64,000 nucleotides of DNA from Hofstenia miamia (taxonomy: Eukaryota > Xenacoelomorpha > Acoela > Hofsteniidae), in the NCBI GenBank assembly GCA_900660155.1, contig CABFPE010000136.1:1113487-1177486 (forward strand), written 5' to 3'. The number at the start of each line of letters is the position of its first letter. Within the stretch, counting starts at the first letter, position 1. The position numbers and the translations under genes were made by a program. The notes below the pieces were generated by a model, which had not been told where the DNA came from, did not search any database, and saw only the letters and a list, made by a program, of their open reading frames with translations. Below are positions 25,801 to 35,185 of the stretch, piece after piece.

Positions 25801-28800
25801 GGTCCTAACGACTTTCAGAGCTTTGAGTGTTGGTGCTCTCTTGAGATATTGTCCTACGCTCTATGATTTAGTTTTCTAATCCAGTTGACCAAAGACTTTG
25901 AGGATATTAATAAATGCAGGCAGGCAGCAGTGTGGGCCTCATGTCTTCAGTAGGAGAGTATCTAGGCAAGATTAGATTTCATTAGCAGAGAGCTGTTTCG
26001 GTAAGTTAGGCACCTTAATAATTATGACCTAGATGCTAGATCTACATTTGCTAGGAGGCCCCATTTCACGCGTGAGAAGGTCTAGAGTGCTGCAGACTTC
26101 TCAGACCAGTGGGAACAACTTCTCATTGCATCAAAGACTAAGTCAGAACATATCAACCGGGCACTGGCTAAAATGGAGCGTGCAGATAGCAACGTCCCCG
26201 AAGAGGGCTTTGCTCAGTGCAGATCTGCATTTAGAGCCTCCACTATTTTTCTAGATGCGCCTGAAGCTTCAAGGAAAAGGGCCATAGAAGAGATTACCGA
26301 GGAAGCAGAGGAAACTGAAGCTGAAGAAGTATTGAAACCTCTTCAAAGTCTCCTCCCAGGCAGAGAAGATCCCAGAGGATCACGCCGAAGAGTAAGAAGC
26401 CCAAGAATGGTGGCCGTAGGTGAACCCTAGCCAACTTGCCACCGTTGATTGCCCCTTTACATTTTATGCCCATCATGGTTATTACAGCCATTCTGAGCCC
26501 TTATCCCATATACAACCAGTGATACTTACAGTTATAACAGCAGCACACTCAAGGATTTTGTGAAGTGTATTTTGTCAATTGTATCTATTTGGAATTTGTT
26601 ACATTCAGTTAATTTGTGTATTTTACTTTAATTTAGTTTTAGTAACTATTGTATTTGTACAATCCCAATTGTATTGTGTGCATATTTTAATATGTGGTTT
26701 TTAGTTTGTTAGACACTTACGAATACAAGAACTTGATGGCAATCACTACATAATATCGCATTGTCAAGCAGGTAATTGTGCTGGGCATTTTTGGGTTGTA
26801 ATGCCCACTACATTGTATATTCCCAAGCTGAAGCTTTGCCATATCAACGATTTTCTCTTTAGACTAAATAATCTGAAAAAATATTGGTTTGAATACTATC
26901 ATCTTTGCTGGGATATTATACATCTAGCAATTGTCTCTTTTGTCCAGATTTGACTAGTGCCCATTATGCCAAATACACTGTTGCTACTTTTGAGTAGCAT
27001 AACATCGATTTTATACCAAACGTATCAACTCACAGGCTCACCCGATGGATGATTTTTACGGAGTATTAAAGAATTCGTTTTACACTAAAGATTTGGAAGC
27101 ATCGCAGTTAAGATAACGAAAGTGGCGTGTGAGATATTGCGCTAAGAAGTTGGTCGTGACGTTTTTCAATGCATGATGAAGCGAATCATCTGAGGAATGG
27201 ATCAATCAAAGAGTTGATTCTTTGCTGCACTGACTTTTGTGCAATTTGCTGTTGTTTAAATACATTTTTTTCGGATTTAATGAAGTTTTTAGACGAATGC
27301 GTTTATTTGATGAGAAAATATTTTACTGACCATTTTTTCCCTTTATAAATTGTACAACCCTTGCCTAGCAATTATCTAAACTATAAAATACAGTAAGTTT
27401 CTATAAAAAACGGCTATTTTTATATGTTATTTGACGATCCGATTCAAATGTGCCTATTCTCATATTTGCATTAATCACCCTTAAATCATAGATAAGATTT
27501 AATGTTTTTGAAATAAGATTAGTTCGCAGTATATTTCATATAATCGTGTGCAAAATGAGAATTTGATACTAACACCGCATTAATGAATAAATATGATGTC
27601 AATCAAAACAGCATTGAGAATTTCAGTGTTAGTTGTAAAGAAAAAGTCTTCCGTGTATATAGTTATAGTAAAGTATAGGAGACGTCAATGCATTACTCAC
27701 TAGAAGCATTGTGTATGTGAATGGGAAATGATAGGCAAGATAAACGATGTCTTCATCGTAAGGGAAATTGATCGTAAAAGAGAGTGTGTAATAGCAACTG
27801 CCACGTTTTCCACACATACAAGATGGATTGCGTATGTACTGATTACGATAGTATGTGATATCAGAAGCACACCTAGTCCAACCAATTCCGGTACCCTTCA
27901 TTAGTTCATGAGTGGAATACATGACTGGTCGCATACCTAAACCAAACGATTGAATGATTCGCTTAAAATATTCGGTAATCACAAAACGCAGCAAATAACA
28001 TAATTCATTAAATTCATCATCATATCATTAACACATATCTAAATATTAAATTAAATTTAATGACGCCTCATTGATGACGTCATAAATCATTCGATGGTTT
28101 GTGTTCAGCATTTGGGCAGGTTCTTCTTCATGGCCTTTGTTGGCCTTCAGTCTTTCGCGGATCAAAATAATAATTTAATTTCGTTTTTTTTCAGATTTAG
28201 GAGAACTACTACCTTTTCGTAATTCAGTTCTCCGCTCAAATTCAAAATCCTCCGTCATTTGCTGTAAACGTAAAGGTAAGATGGTATCACTCTAAGCCGT
28301 CGTGATTACTTCATGAATTTCAGTTAATTTGTTACATTACGTCGCAAATGTTTATTTCATATGACGCGATGTTGATTTCGATAAATAAAATTCATAATTT
28401 GAATAGAAACCGCAAGTATCAAATATATTTTTTACGACGACGACAAGACTTTCAAAATTCAGAAATTATACAAAAATACCGCAAAAAAGTTATTCACTAA
28501 GTAATTGTGATTACTTCTTATTTCTCAATTTTCGGAAATCTCAGTGAACTAAAAAAATTTTACTAAAATTTTCTAATAACCAAATAGAAAAAAATAGCAT
28601 TAAATTGATACAGGTAAAACAAGTGAAACAAATACAATACTAATGAGTGCATTGACGTAAGGTTATGTGAAATCTTTATGAATGGTTAAAACCAAGAAAT
28701 TTCAAATAATTGTTGTTAAGATGCGCAATAAGTAACATCTATGCAGGGTGCAAAAACATACGACAATATTAAATGAAATTATGAAGAATTACCAAAATTG

Positions 28801-28949
28801 AATTGACTATTAACTTTTTCGCAGTTGATGACATTGAAGCGATAGGTGACTCCGGCAACCATTCGTGAAACCTCGAAATAAAACCACTGCATGTGATGAT
28901 TGCAGTTAACATCTGGATTTAGCACCAAATCATATTCAGTCTCACGGAT
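13830..28949 (-). CDS. AGTPBP1: Cytosolic carboxypeptidase, CCP1/AGTPBP1-like (spliced, 5' part not found)
   Basis: Seven exons, listed separately, join in phase to give about 449 C-terminal residues. They contain the CCP N-domain, then the M14 metallocarboxypeptidase domain with zinc ligands in HPGE and CDFHGH and the catalytic glutamate in YTLETT, then a short acidic tail. Signature stretches [22 protein letters not shown] and [11 protein letters not shown] fit CCP1 (Nna1) better than other CCPs. The family removes glutamates from polyglutamylated tubulin in the cytoplasm. Mammalian CCP1 has roughly 1,200 residues, so the N-terminal ~700 are missing; I could not find upstream exons between 28950 and 64000. 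No exon shows a stop or frameshift, so it looks functional. Introns carry several transposons. CCP4 (AGBL1) is the main alternative. Confidence 0.93.
14930..15730 (-). pseudogene. Decayed repeat ORF in the last CCP intron
   Basis: Minus-strand frames between about 15330 and 15110 read [16 protein letters not shown] and, after a frame change, '[20 protein letters not shown]' then [17 protein letters not shown]. The density of coherent peptide in shifting frames indicates a dead transposon ORF. I recall similar stretches in multicopy invertebrate proteins but cannot name the family. It lies on the same strand as the host gene. Confidence 0.4.
16474..16607 (-). CDS. AGTPBP1: CCP visible exon 6
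   Basis: The sequence [20 protein letters not shown] matches the G.RELEEMG..FC segment that closes the CCP catalytic domain. A serine/threonine- and aspartate-rich stretch follows. Donor GTAAGT leaves phase 2. Confidence 0.92.
17422..17718 (-). CDS. AGTPBP1: CCP visible exon 5 (third zinc ligand, catalytic Glu)
   Basis: Ninety-nine codons. [19 protein letters not shown] provides the third zinc ligand; [12 protein letters not shown] and then [12 protein letters not shown] provide the catalytic glutamate. The middle differs from vertebrate CCP1 in sequence but not in kind. It ends GPYK before donor GTTTGC. Confidence 0.95.
17829..18133 (-). CDS. AGTPBP1: CCP visible exon 4 (HPGE zinc site)
   Basis: After acceptor TTTTAG it reads [24 protein letters not shown], at 18088-18099, supplies two zinc ligands. 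Further on come [17 protein letters not shown] and DLNRCWQSP, the substrate-pocket region, then [13 protein letters not shown]. It ends in phase 0 at a GTTTGA donor. Confidence 0.95.
19424..19583 (-). CDS. AGTPBP1: CCP visible exon 3 (start of catalytic domain)
   Basis: The exon starts [14 protein letters not shown] after TTTTAG and includes the family pattern [17 protein letters not shown]. It ends after ATC G with donor GTAAGT, leaving phase 1, which the next exon completes. The intron upstream of it (19584-27700) is 8.1 kb and transposon-rich. Confidence 0.92.
19584..21758. other. Intron sequence, nothing recognised
   Basis: CCP intron DNA upstream of exon 3. No coding tract or repeat ends were seen. 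Confidence 0.5.
21993..22627 (+). pseudogene. Ulp1/C48-type cysteine protease domain of the transposon
   Basis: After an acceptor-like 'AAATTTACAG' the frame reads [13 protein letters not shown], then [17 protein letters not shown] with the catalytic His. A single frame change near 22235 brings in YIDSFANHD, with the catalytic Asp. [11 protein letters not shown] follows with the oxyanion Gln and nucleophile Cys. The set H-D-Q-C is complete and in C48 order and spacing. The start and any preceding transposase are missing. The reading frame ends at TAA (22625). In transposons this domain is thought to act on SUMO-like modification or polyprotein processing; the role here is unknown. Confidence 0.75.
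22734..23440 (+). pseudogene. Decayed coding tract downstream of the Ulp1 domain
   Basis: A plus-strand frame reads [20 protein letters not shown], and further coherent stretches such as [17 protein letters not shown] lead into a lysine/arginine-rich tail. In-frame stops interrupt it near 22911 and 23008. It belongs to the same element, but no domain was recognised. Confidence 0.35.
24310..24796 (+). pseudogene. P-element/THAP9-like transposase C-terminal scrap
   Basis: Consecutive frames give [11 protein letters not shown], then LDGIKCQTC, then '[20 protein letters not shown]', and finally an open frame (24590-24796) with [13 protein letters not shown]. The order Y-I-A-G-Y-V, CxxC and NRGGL..P is the C-terminal pattern of P-type transposases. 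At least two frameshifts and two stops are present, so it is dead. No inverted ends were found. It lies in the same CCP intron as the MULE-like element. Confidence 0.5.
25070..26450 (+). pseudogene. GC-richer decayed coding block, perhaps an old virus copy
   Basis: This 1.4 kb block is visibly richer in G and C than the surrounding intron and has long coherent peptide in plus-strand frames, for example [20 protein letters not shown] and [15 protein letters not shown]. Near its 3' end a glutamate-rich run is followed by an arginine-rich run ([11 protein letters not shown]), an arrangement seen in some nucleocapsid proteins but not specific to them. It is broken in several places. No inverted or direct terminal repeats and no polymerase or transposase motif were seen. 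A captured RNA-virus coat or nucleoprotein gene is my leading guess; a processed host pseudogene is the alternative. Confidence 0.35.
26451..27694. other. Intron sequence, nothing recognised
   Basis: CCP intron DNA between the GC-richer block and visible exon 2. No feature is supported. Confidence 0.5.
27701..27961 (-). CDS. AGTPBP1: CCP visible exon 2 (N-domain, second part)
   Basis: Eighty-seven codons, phase 0 at both ends, with donor GTGAGT. It contains [12 protein letters not shown], a tract of the W..R.G.DI.YY..(Y) type, and [20 protein letters not shown], the conserved lead-in to the catalytic domain. A second AG 24 bases inside could also act as acceptor; the outer one gives the family's usual spacing. 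Confidence 0.92.
28815..28949 (-). CDS. AGTPBP1: CCP exon 1 of those visible (N-domain)
   Basis: Forty-five codons begin after acceptor TTTAG with [13 protein letters not shown] and continue with the QWFYFEVS core of the CCP N-domain, ending NCEK before a GTTAAT donor. Both ends are phase 0. Known CCPs have a short conserved stretch just before IR, so at least one earlier exon must exist. Confidence 0.93.
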
Positions 28950-28955
28950 CTAAAT

Positions 28956-30217
28956 TTAGAAAGTCATACCATATTGAAGAACATCTACAAATAAAATTTC
29001 CATCTGAAGTACTGAATCAAAACTAGTTTTTTTATGCCAAAGCATTTTTTCAATTACAATATTTTATGAATTATATAGATCTTTTTACTGGGCTTTAACA
29101 ACTTTTCATCAAATTAATGAATCTAGTAATAAATGGTATATTTTATTCAAGTTTTGTAAAAAATTCAACTACAGTAAACTATTATAATTGATACAAATTT
29201 TTAATATGTTGTAATATCCTTTTCAAAATGAATTTATTTTATACAACAATAAATAAATAAAATAAAAGGATGTATAGTGTTGTTTTTCAATCCCAATGTC
29301 TCAACATTGGCGAAAAATGATGCAATGCACTCGCTTGGCCACTTCAAGAGTATGACTATGATCTAAACAATAACAAATTTATATGCTTAAAAAATGAGGG
29401 GGAGATTTGTTTAGAGAAGCACACACTAGAATTATTTTGTTACAGCCATTGCAGGGGGTTTATTAAAGTAAGCCAAAAAATGTAAAACTCTTAAACATAT
29501 TTCACGGCAATTGCAAAGTTTCTGATAGTTACAATAACAAGCTAGTGATTGTTAATTACTAGTAGCAGTGAAGCCCTACTGAGCGTGTCAAAAACCAGTG
29601 CGGATGTGGATTGGATGTAAATCAGTATAGAAATTTTGGTATCGGTTAAGGTGCAGCTGGGAATTGAAAATTACACTAATATCCATCCTTGATCTTAACG
29701 TAAAAATTGAGATATACGCGAAGCATTTTCAACCACATGCTTTCATTGACAAACACTAATCTTAAAAAAATTTAAGGAACATGTTATCCTATAATTTTAA
29801 AACTGTAGAAATGGACGAAGTAAATTAAAATGCATTAATAACAAGAAGTGATTTTTGCATCTGTCATAATTTTCTAATTCACATTACATCGCGAAGATAG
29901 CTTTGCGGTCGATAGAATTACATGTAATACTGTGATTTATTAGAGCGAAACAACATTGCTGGCGGTGATTCGGTAAAAGTTCATATCATAAATCTTTGTT
30001 GGTCGGGCAAAGACTCCTATATTTGCGTATTTTCAATGTTATATAAAAACTTGTAAATCGATGAATAAATAAAAAATAGTAAAATGAATAAAGATAATAT
30101 TTAACTTAATACTCGCTTAGCAATTAGTCTTAATTCAAAGAAAATAATGATACAGGGCTTCGAGAATTCATTTTTTGACGTCTAAATACTCAACAAGAGA
30201 GCTGGTTGAGCTGCAAC
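28956..30217. other. Upstream of visible CCP exon 1; no exon or promoter recognised
   Basis: This stretch should hold intron or 5' exons of the carboxypeptidase gene. I looked for the expected F-E-S-G-N-L-R-K segment on the minus strand and did not find it. Confidence 0.45.
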
Positions 30218-32208
30218 CAGACACTGGAAATAAATAATTTTATTGAAATAATTGCAATAAATAATATTGAAATAATTTATTTTACCAACAGAAAATAAAA
30301 ATAATTTATTTTTGGGAAAAATAATTTCAAAATAATTGTGCTTTTCTGTCACTGAATATATGGTTCTTTTGCCTGCCTGGGAATTTGGCATTTTTATCGC
30401 TGAGGCACAATTTATTTGTTTACAGACAAGGCTCGTTGCTAGCTCTCACGTTATTCAGTGCATTAGCGGTCAACCTGCGGCGGCTGTGCAAACTGCATCA
30501 TCAGCGTTGCAAACAACCAACCAATCAGGCGCAACTAGAAATATTCAGTTCTGCATTGTGTATAGCATTGTGACTTACAATTTGAGTGCTAGCATATCAA
30601 TATGCCTCCACAAATGAATAAGCAGATCATTGAGCATTATTTTACGGAAGTTGAAAAAGGGGAGTATGTTTGCAAGTGCGGCCGTAAACGCAAACAACGC
30701 CCGAATACAGGGTATGCAAACCTTTTAAACCATATTACCGTCGATCACCCAATTATCTAAAGGAGTTGTCAGACAAAAGTGGTTTACAAAGTGCTTGTAT
30801 TGAAACTGCTTTGAACTGGAAAGTGTCCAAAAAAGTGAAACTGCTTTATAACTGAATTGATTGGATTGTTACCAACAACCACTGCTTCAATTTTCCGGAC
30901 AGTGAGAAGACACACCAGTACTCCAGCTTAGACAATATATCTGGTAAATCTGTCCAGTATTACATGGAGGACGTTACAAAAGAAGTCGAAAAGAAAATCA
31001 AGGCATATTTACCCTGCAAATTTGCACTGATAATAGACGGTTGGTCACACAATATGTCACACTTCTTGGGTGTCTTCCCTGTATTTCCTCACGATCACAA
31101 ACAGGAAGTCGTATTGCTCGCACTTTCGCCCCTGATTGAAGAAGAATGCATGAACGCAAATTCACACATAGCTTTCATTACATTTGTTTTATCTTTGTTT
31201 GGAAATTCCCTCGAAAATATTCAATTCATGACAGGTGCACTGTTTATTGGGTGTGCTAGTCATCATCTCAACTTTTCTGTAAAAAGCCAATTAGAAAAAC
31301 ATGAGCTGACAATGGAAAAAGTAGCTAGACTCATGAAGGCCATCAGTACTCTAAAAGAAGCAGCAAAGCTGTGACATAAGACATTTCTTTGTCCCGTTCT
31401 TTGAAATGCTACAAGGTGGTCTTCAATGTTTGCAATGATTAGGCAATATTTTGAATTGACACCATTCATTGACAGCACAGACCTGAATATGGCTGTTTTG
31501 TTACTTTTACCAACAGAGGTGCTAGAACTAAAAACCTTATTCTCAGCACTCCAAAAAATTCATTACAGGAAGAAGATATTAACCTTGGGGATGTGTGCAT
31601 ACTCTATGATTCTTTGATAGAAGAATTTCCAGTATTCTGAAATAATCTCGAAAAGAACTCAACTATCATTCATTCACCACTACTGGAGAATGCTATCAGC
31701 AATTCTATATTAGGTGAAAATTTGGCTCAAGATGAAACCGATATTCTGGCGTCTGTTTTTGGAGAAAATGAAATTTCTGGTGGTCCTGATCAGCCAAACT
31801 CGCTTAACTTTGCTGAAGTTGCTTTGAAAAAAAAGAAAGTCTCAGCTTCATGTCATTTAAGTTGGGTGCCGCCAACTTCCAACCTGGTCAAGCGTCTGTT
31901 CTGTTCAGCTAAGCAAGTCATGAGCCCACATTGCAAAAACATGACACCCATGCATTTGGAAATCATCATGTTCTTGAAGGTTAACAGGTGATTTTGGGAT
32001 TCCTCTGTGCTGAATTTGGTTATCAATAAAGAAACTGCTGAGTAACTGTTGAAAATCATTGAATAATTTTTTTATCTTGTGTGCTGTAATTTTGAAAATA
32101 ATTGCAAAAAAAATAATAATAATTGCAATTATTTATTTTTTGTTCTTAAAATAAAAATAATTTATTTTTGGTTCAAAATATATTTCAATAAATTATTTCC
32201 AGTGTCTG
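30218..32208 (+). mobile_element. hAT element with BED-finger transposase (degenerate)
   Basis: The ends are inverted: CAGACACTGGAAATAA at 30218 and its complement ending at 32208, continuing into AT-rich subterminal repeats of AATAATTTATTTT type. Inside is a plus-strand hAT transposase. The 8-bp flanks (GCTGCAAC and CTCCTTTG) do not match, so the target duplication has decayed, or the copy was rearranged. It lies upstream of visible CCP exon 1 on the opposite strand. Confidence 0.85.
30602..31990 (+). pseudogene. hAT transposase: BED finger, RNase-H core, dimerisation domain
   Basis: It starts at ATG 30602 with a BED zinc finger (YVCKCGRKRK then NLLNHITVDH), which stops at about 30758. The frame resumes with the catalytic core 'FALIIDGWSHNMSHFLGVFP' (first Asp in DGW) and 'GALFIGCASHHLNFSVK'. 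The C-terminus has LSWVPPTSNLVKRLFCSAK and MTPMHLEIIMFLKVNR, the hAT dimerisation signature, ending at TGA 31989. Internal stops lie near 30758, 30855 and 31372, and frame changes occur in the 31380-31720 region. The copy is inactive but keeps all three modules in order. Confidence 0.85.
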
Positions 32209-33006
32209 CTCCTTTGTGCCCCAATGGCTACAAATTCCTAACTCAAATTTGTTTGAAATTTGTTTTAAAATTTGGGGACCAGTGTGACAACACCCGTCAG
32301 TGACGTCACTTATGGCTTATGGCTTAGATAGAATTAGACCCCGTACTATGATTGATTGAAAACAAAATATACCTTACACGTTGGAAGCCTATAATTTCAA
32401 TTATAACAATAGTATTGCTTATTAATAATTAAATCGAATTTGACAGCTGATTTAATTAATTATCAAATACGAGGTCCATATCAATTGGCAATCAATTAAT
32501 TGGAAAACAGCAAACAATATATTGAATATTTGTGGATTTTATTCATTGTACACTTGCATAAACGCATTTGCTATCAACAATTTTAACGTTAACGTCTATA
32601 AATTAATTCAACACGGAATAGAATATTGCGCACTGCCACTTTAAGTGCGCTACTAGCAGGCAAACATAGAACTGTATTGTATTGAATGATTGTCAAATAG
32701 CAGTCAGCCGATTTTTCCTACACAAGATACCATTTAAATTTTTGTATTTTACAATAAAGGTCTTAATTTTGTATCATTAAATATATGCATAAATTCATTA
32801 CCTCGTATTGATTCTTTATTTTCGCAAATTTTTCTTAGAATTATTCTTATCATATTCACTTTAAGACTTAAATTAATGCTTAGAATGGGGGAGTTTCACA
32901 AAATTTAGATTTTTTTTAAAATACACTTATTTTATATATTTTGGGCTGAAAATCACGAAAAAAAGGGTGCCAGGCATCAATTTTCTGTATGTTATATTAT
33001 AATTAA
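32209..33006. other. AT-rich spacer between two transposons
   Basis: No gene was seen. The text is dominated by A/T runs and the motif ATTAATTAA. Confidence 0.5.
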
Positions 33007-33477
33007 GGTTTTGTTGGGTGGTACTAAATATCGCCGTTTATAGCCTAGATTTCGCCATAAACTAGCTGGAAGGGACATGACAATTTTGTATAGCAATAGC
33101 CTCAAAAGGAAATGTTAGATATTGTAAAAACGGGACAGTATTTGGAATATATTTCTGTCATTGTTAGCACATTAGATATTTGTAATAATCTTGATGTTAA
33201 AAAATAAAGCTAAATAATTAAAACCTATTTATTCATTTATGATATAATTAAGTAATTGTAATGAAAAAATAGTTGTGTCGGCAAAGCAGAGAATGGATTG
33301 GATGCTTAGTTGAATCTGTATTTTGGTGATCGTATAATTCGTTGTATATGCTGTGCTGAGGTTATTCAATACTTCAGAATTTCGCCGTATTCGAACATCA
33401 AGCGTAAATCACATTTCATTTCATTTTTCATTTTAAAATTATAATTATGTAATAACATGTTTTTGATTTATAGATAC

Positions 33478-33834
33478 ATGGAACAACTTGAAAACGTGTC
33501 CATAAGAACGAAACCAACTTTTTTACGAAATGGTTGGAAAAGAACTGTTTATAATTGTTCAAATCGGACAAAATTCAAGTGTCGTGCATTATTTTATGTT
33601 TACGAAAAAGATTCATTGCAATCAATAAAAGTATTTAGTACACATTTCTTATCCTATATCTAGGTTGTTCATCCGCATTCTCACAGTCCTTCCGCTGTAA
33701 AGAAGGAGGAATATTTAAATTTTTTGAAGAAGCATTTGAATGACCCTCCACATATACGGAGATCGAAATTAGTTGAAGAAGGCTATATTGTGAATCGTAA
33801 AAAGTTAAATAATGACGAATTCTTAATTTATTGA
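33478..33834 (+). CDS. FLYWCH/WRKY-type zinc-finger ORF of the MULE-like element
   Basis: It starts at ATG 33478, four bases after an acceptor-like TTGATTTATAG. The first part gives KPTFLRNGWKRTVYNCSNRT then KFKCRAL, and the second gives VVHPHSHSP, together matching C-x(n)-C...H-x-H of the FLYWCH/WRKY fold that MULE transposases often carry at the N-terminus for DNA binding. A TAG at 33661-33663 separates the two parts, but it is the last codon of a 33-base GT...AG stretch (33631-33663) whose removal leaves the frame open. The ORF ends TGA at 33832-33834 with EEGYIVNRKKLNNDEFLIY. Either this is a tiny intron or a simple stop mutation. Confidence 0.6.
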
Positions 33835-34026
33835 GCGCCACTTGAAATACCTATATTTATTTTTTGTTTATTAACATTAGAAATAACAAAATATTTCGGT
33901 AATTTGCACCTAAGCCTCATTTTATTAAATTTCTTCAATTTATGTTTTGGAAAGATGTGTTCGTAAAAATAAATGTATTTTAATTGGTTACATTTAAAAT
34001 ATATTGCAATACCTTTCATATAAATA

Positions 34027-34169
34027 NNNNNNNNNNNNNNNNNNNNNNNNNNNNNNNNNNNNNNNNNNNNNNNNNNNNNNNNNNNNNNNNNNNNNNNNNN
34101 NNNNNNNNNNNNNNNNNNNNNNNNNNNNNNNNNNNNNNNNNNNNNNNNNNNNNNNNNNNNNNNNNNNNN
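34027..34169. other. Assembly gap (143 N)
   Basis: Unknown sequence inside the MULE-like element. Confidence 0.99.
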
Positions 34170-34275
34170 GAAGTCAATGTTAAATTTTTTTCTGTTAGAT
34201 AAAGTAGAGCACGTAATCGTATTTATTCAAATAAAAATTAATGTAAAGGAAAGGTTTGATATATGATAAAAAAAT

Positions 34276-34349
34276 AGATTCGTGGTGTAAACAACACAGC
34301 CGTTGCTACAAATGCACGGAATATTGTGGGTTTGAATCCCACCGAATCT
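34276..34349 (+). tRNA. tRNA-like structure or tRNA pseudogene
   Basis: The 74-nt stretch folds with a perfect 7-bp acceptor stem (AGATTCG with CGAATCT). A 5-bp T stem (GTGGG/CCCAC) closes the 7-nt loop TTTGAAT, directly abutting the acceptor strand as in a true tRNA. A 4-bp D stem (GTGT/ACAC) is also present. The B box GGTTTGAATCC differs from consensus at one base. The D loop is short and lacks GG, and the anticodon arm (CCGT/ACGG) is irregular with no credible anticodon. It is therefore probably a decayed tRNA or tRNA-derived sequence carried inside the transposon. Confidence 0.5.
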
Positions 34350-34834
34350 TTAATTCAATTACTTAACGCAAATGTAACAAAAATTTTGCTTAATTATAAA
34401 CAGTTTTAAACGAACAGGCTGGATTTCAACCAACAATTTTCCATTAGAAAATGGACGTGATAAACTTTCACAACTGTTCGATAAATAAAATTTATACAAA
34501 TTTCATTTAGGTGGAAAAAATTGCGATTAAGTCAGCATTAAACTATTAATTAAAGACGCTTTAAAGAGCTTGGAAGCTAGGAATACGCTAAATTTTCAAG
34601 ACCTAGATTTTCTTAAGAATACATGATTAAATATAAAAATAAACAAAAAATACAAATAAATATATAACAAATATTGTCCGTACAGCTGTAATATTTTATA
34701 GATTTCTTAAAAATGTAAAATACATGTGCTTTGTATGAGGCTATATTGCATTAATAATTGTCATGTCCCTTTCAGCTAGTTTATGGCGAAATCTAGGCTA
34801 TAAACGGCGATATTTAGTACCACCCGGTTTTGTT

Positions 34835-35107
34835 AGCTAATCCCATTACTTATTTGCTATTGGCTTGACGTCATTCCTGCTGTTCACAGGTTCATAGTAT
34901 ATGTTCGAATACAGCAATAATGTATATACTCTTGCTAATACCTGCGATATAAAAACTATAACTAGAACCCTCAATGTATTTGTGCTTGAAGTATTAGTAA
35001 ATACAAAGATTTTTTGCAGGACTAGGTGTAATTTGTAACATTTCCGGATAAGCAGTTGCCTTTTATATTTTTGAAATTTAAAATATAATTACAATATATA
35101 TTTTCAA
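34835..35107. other. Spacer, nothing recognised
   Basis: AT-rich sequence after the 9-bp duplication. Confidence 0.5.
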
Positions 35108-35152
35108 TGAACTAAGAAAGAAAGAAAGATCTTTATTAGAGAAATAACTGAT
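35108..35152 (-). mobile_element. Possible LINE 3' tail
   Basis: Read on the minus strand this is TTATCAGTTATTTCTC, then AATAAAGATC, then (TTTC)n, the form of tail seen at 3' ends of CR1/Rex-like LINEs. It is too short to classify. Confidence 0.3.
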
Positions 35153-35185
35153 AACAAAACGACCGGTTACATGCAGTATCACAAA

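Larger units (their letters stand above)
33016..34825 (+). mobile_element. MULE-like DNA transposon with FLYWCH-type finger and tRNA-like fold
   Basis: A perfect 9-bp target duplication, GGTTTTGTT, lies at 33007-33015 and 34826-34834. The inverted ends, starting GGGTGGTACTAAATATCGCC, match for about 70 bp (33016-33085 with 34757-34825) with very few differences. The first bases, GGGTG then CTAAA, are shared with the termini of the element at 21759-23560. About 143 bp are unknown (N run). The interior carries a short zinc-finger gene and no recognisable transposase, so it is a deletion derivative or an element whose catalytic gene is absent. The near-identical ends suggest a fairly young insertion. 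Confidence 0.88.

Noticed and set aside
34276-34349. Calling the tRNA-like fold a functional tRNA
   Set aside because: No valid anticodon loop (position 33 is not T) and the D loop lacks GG.
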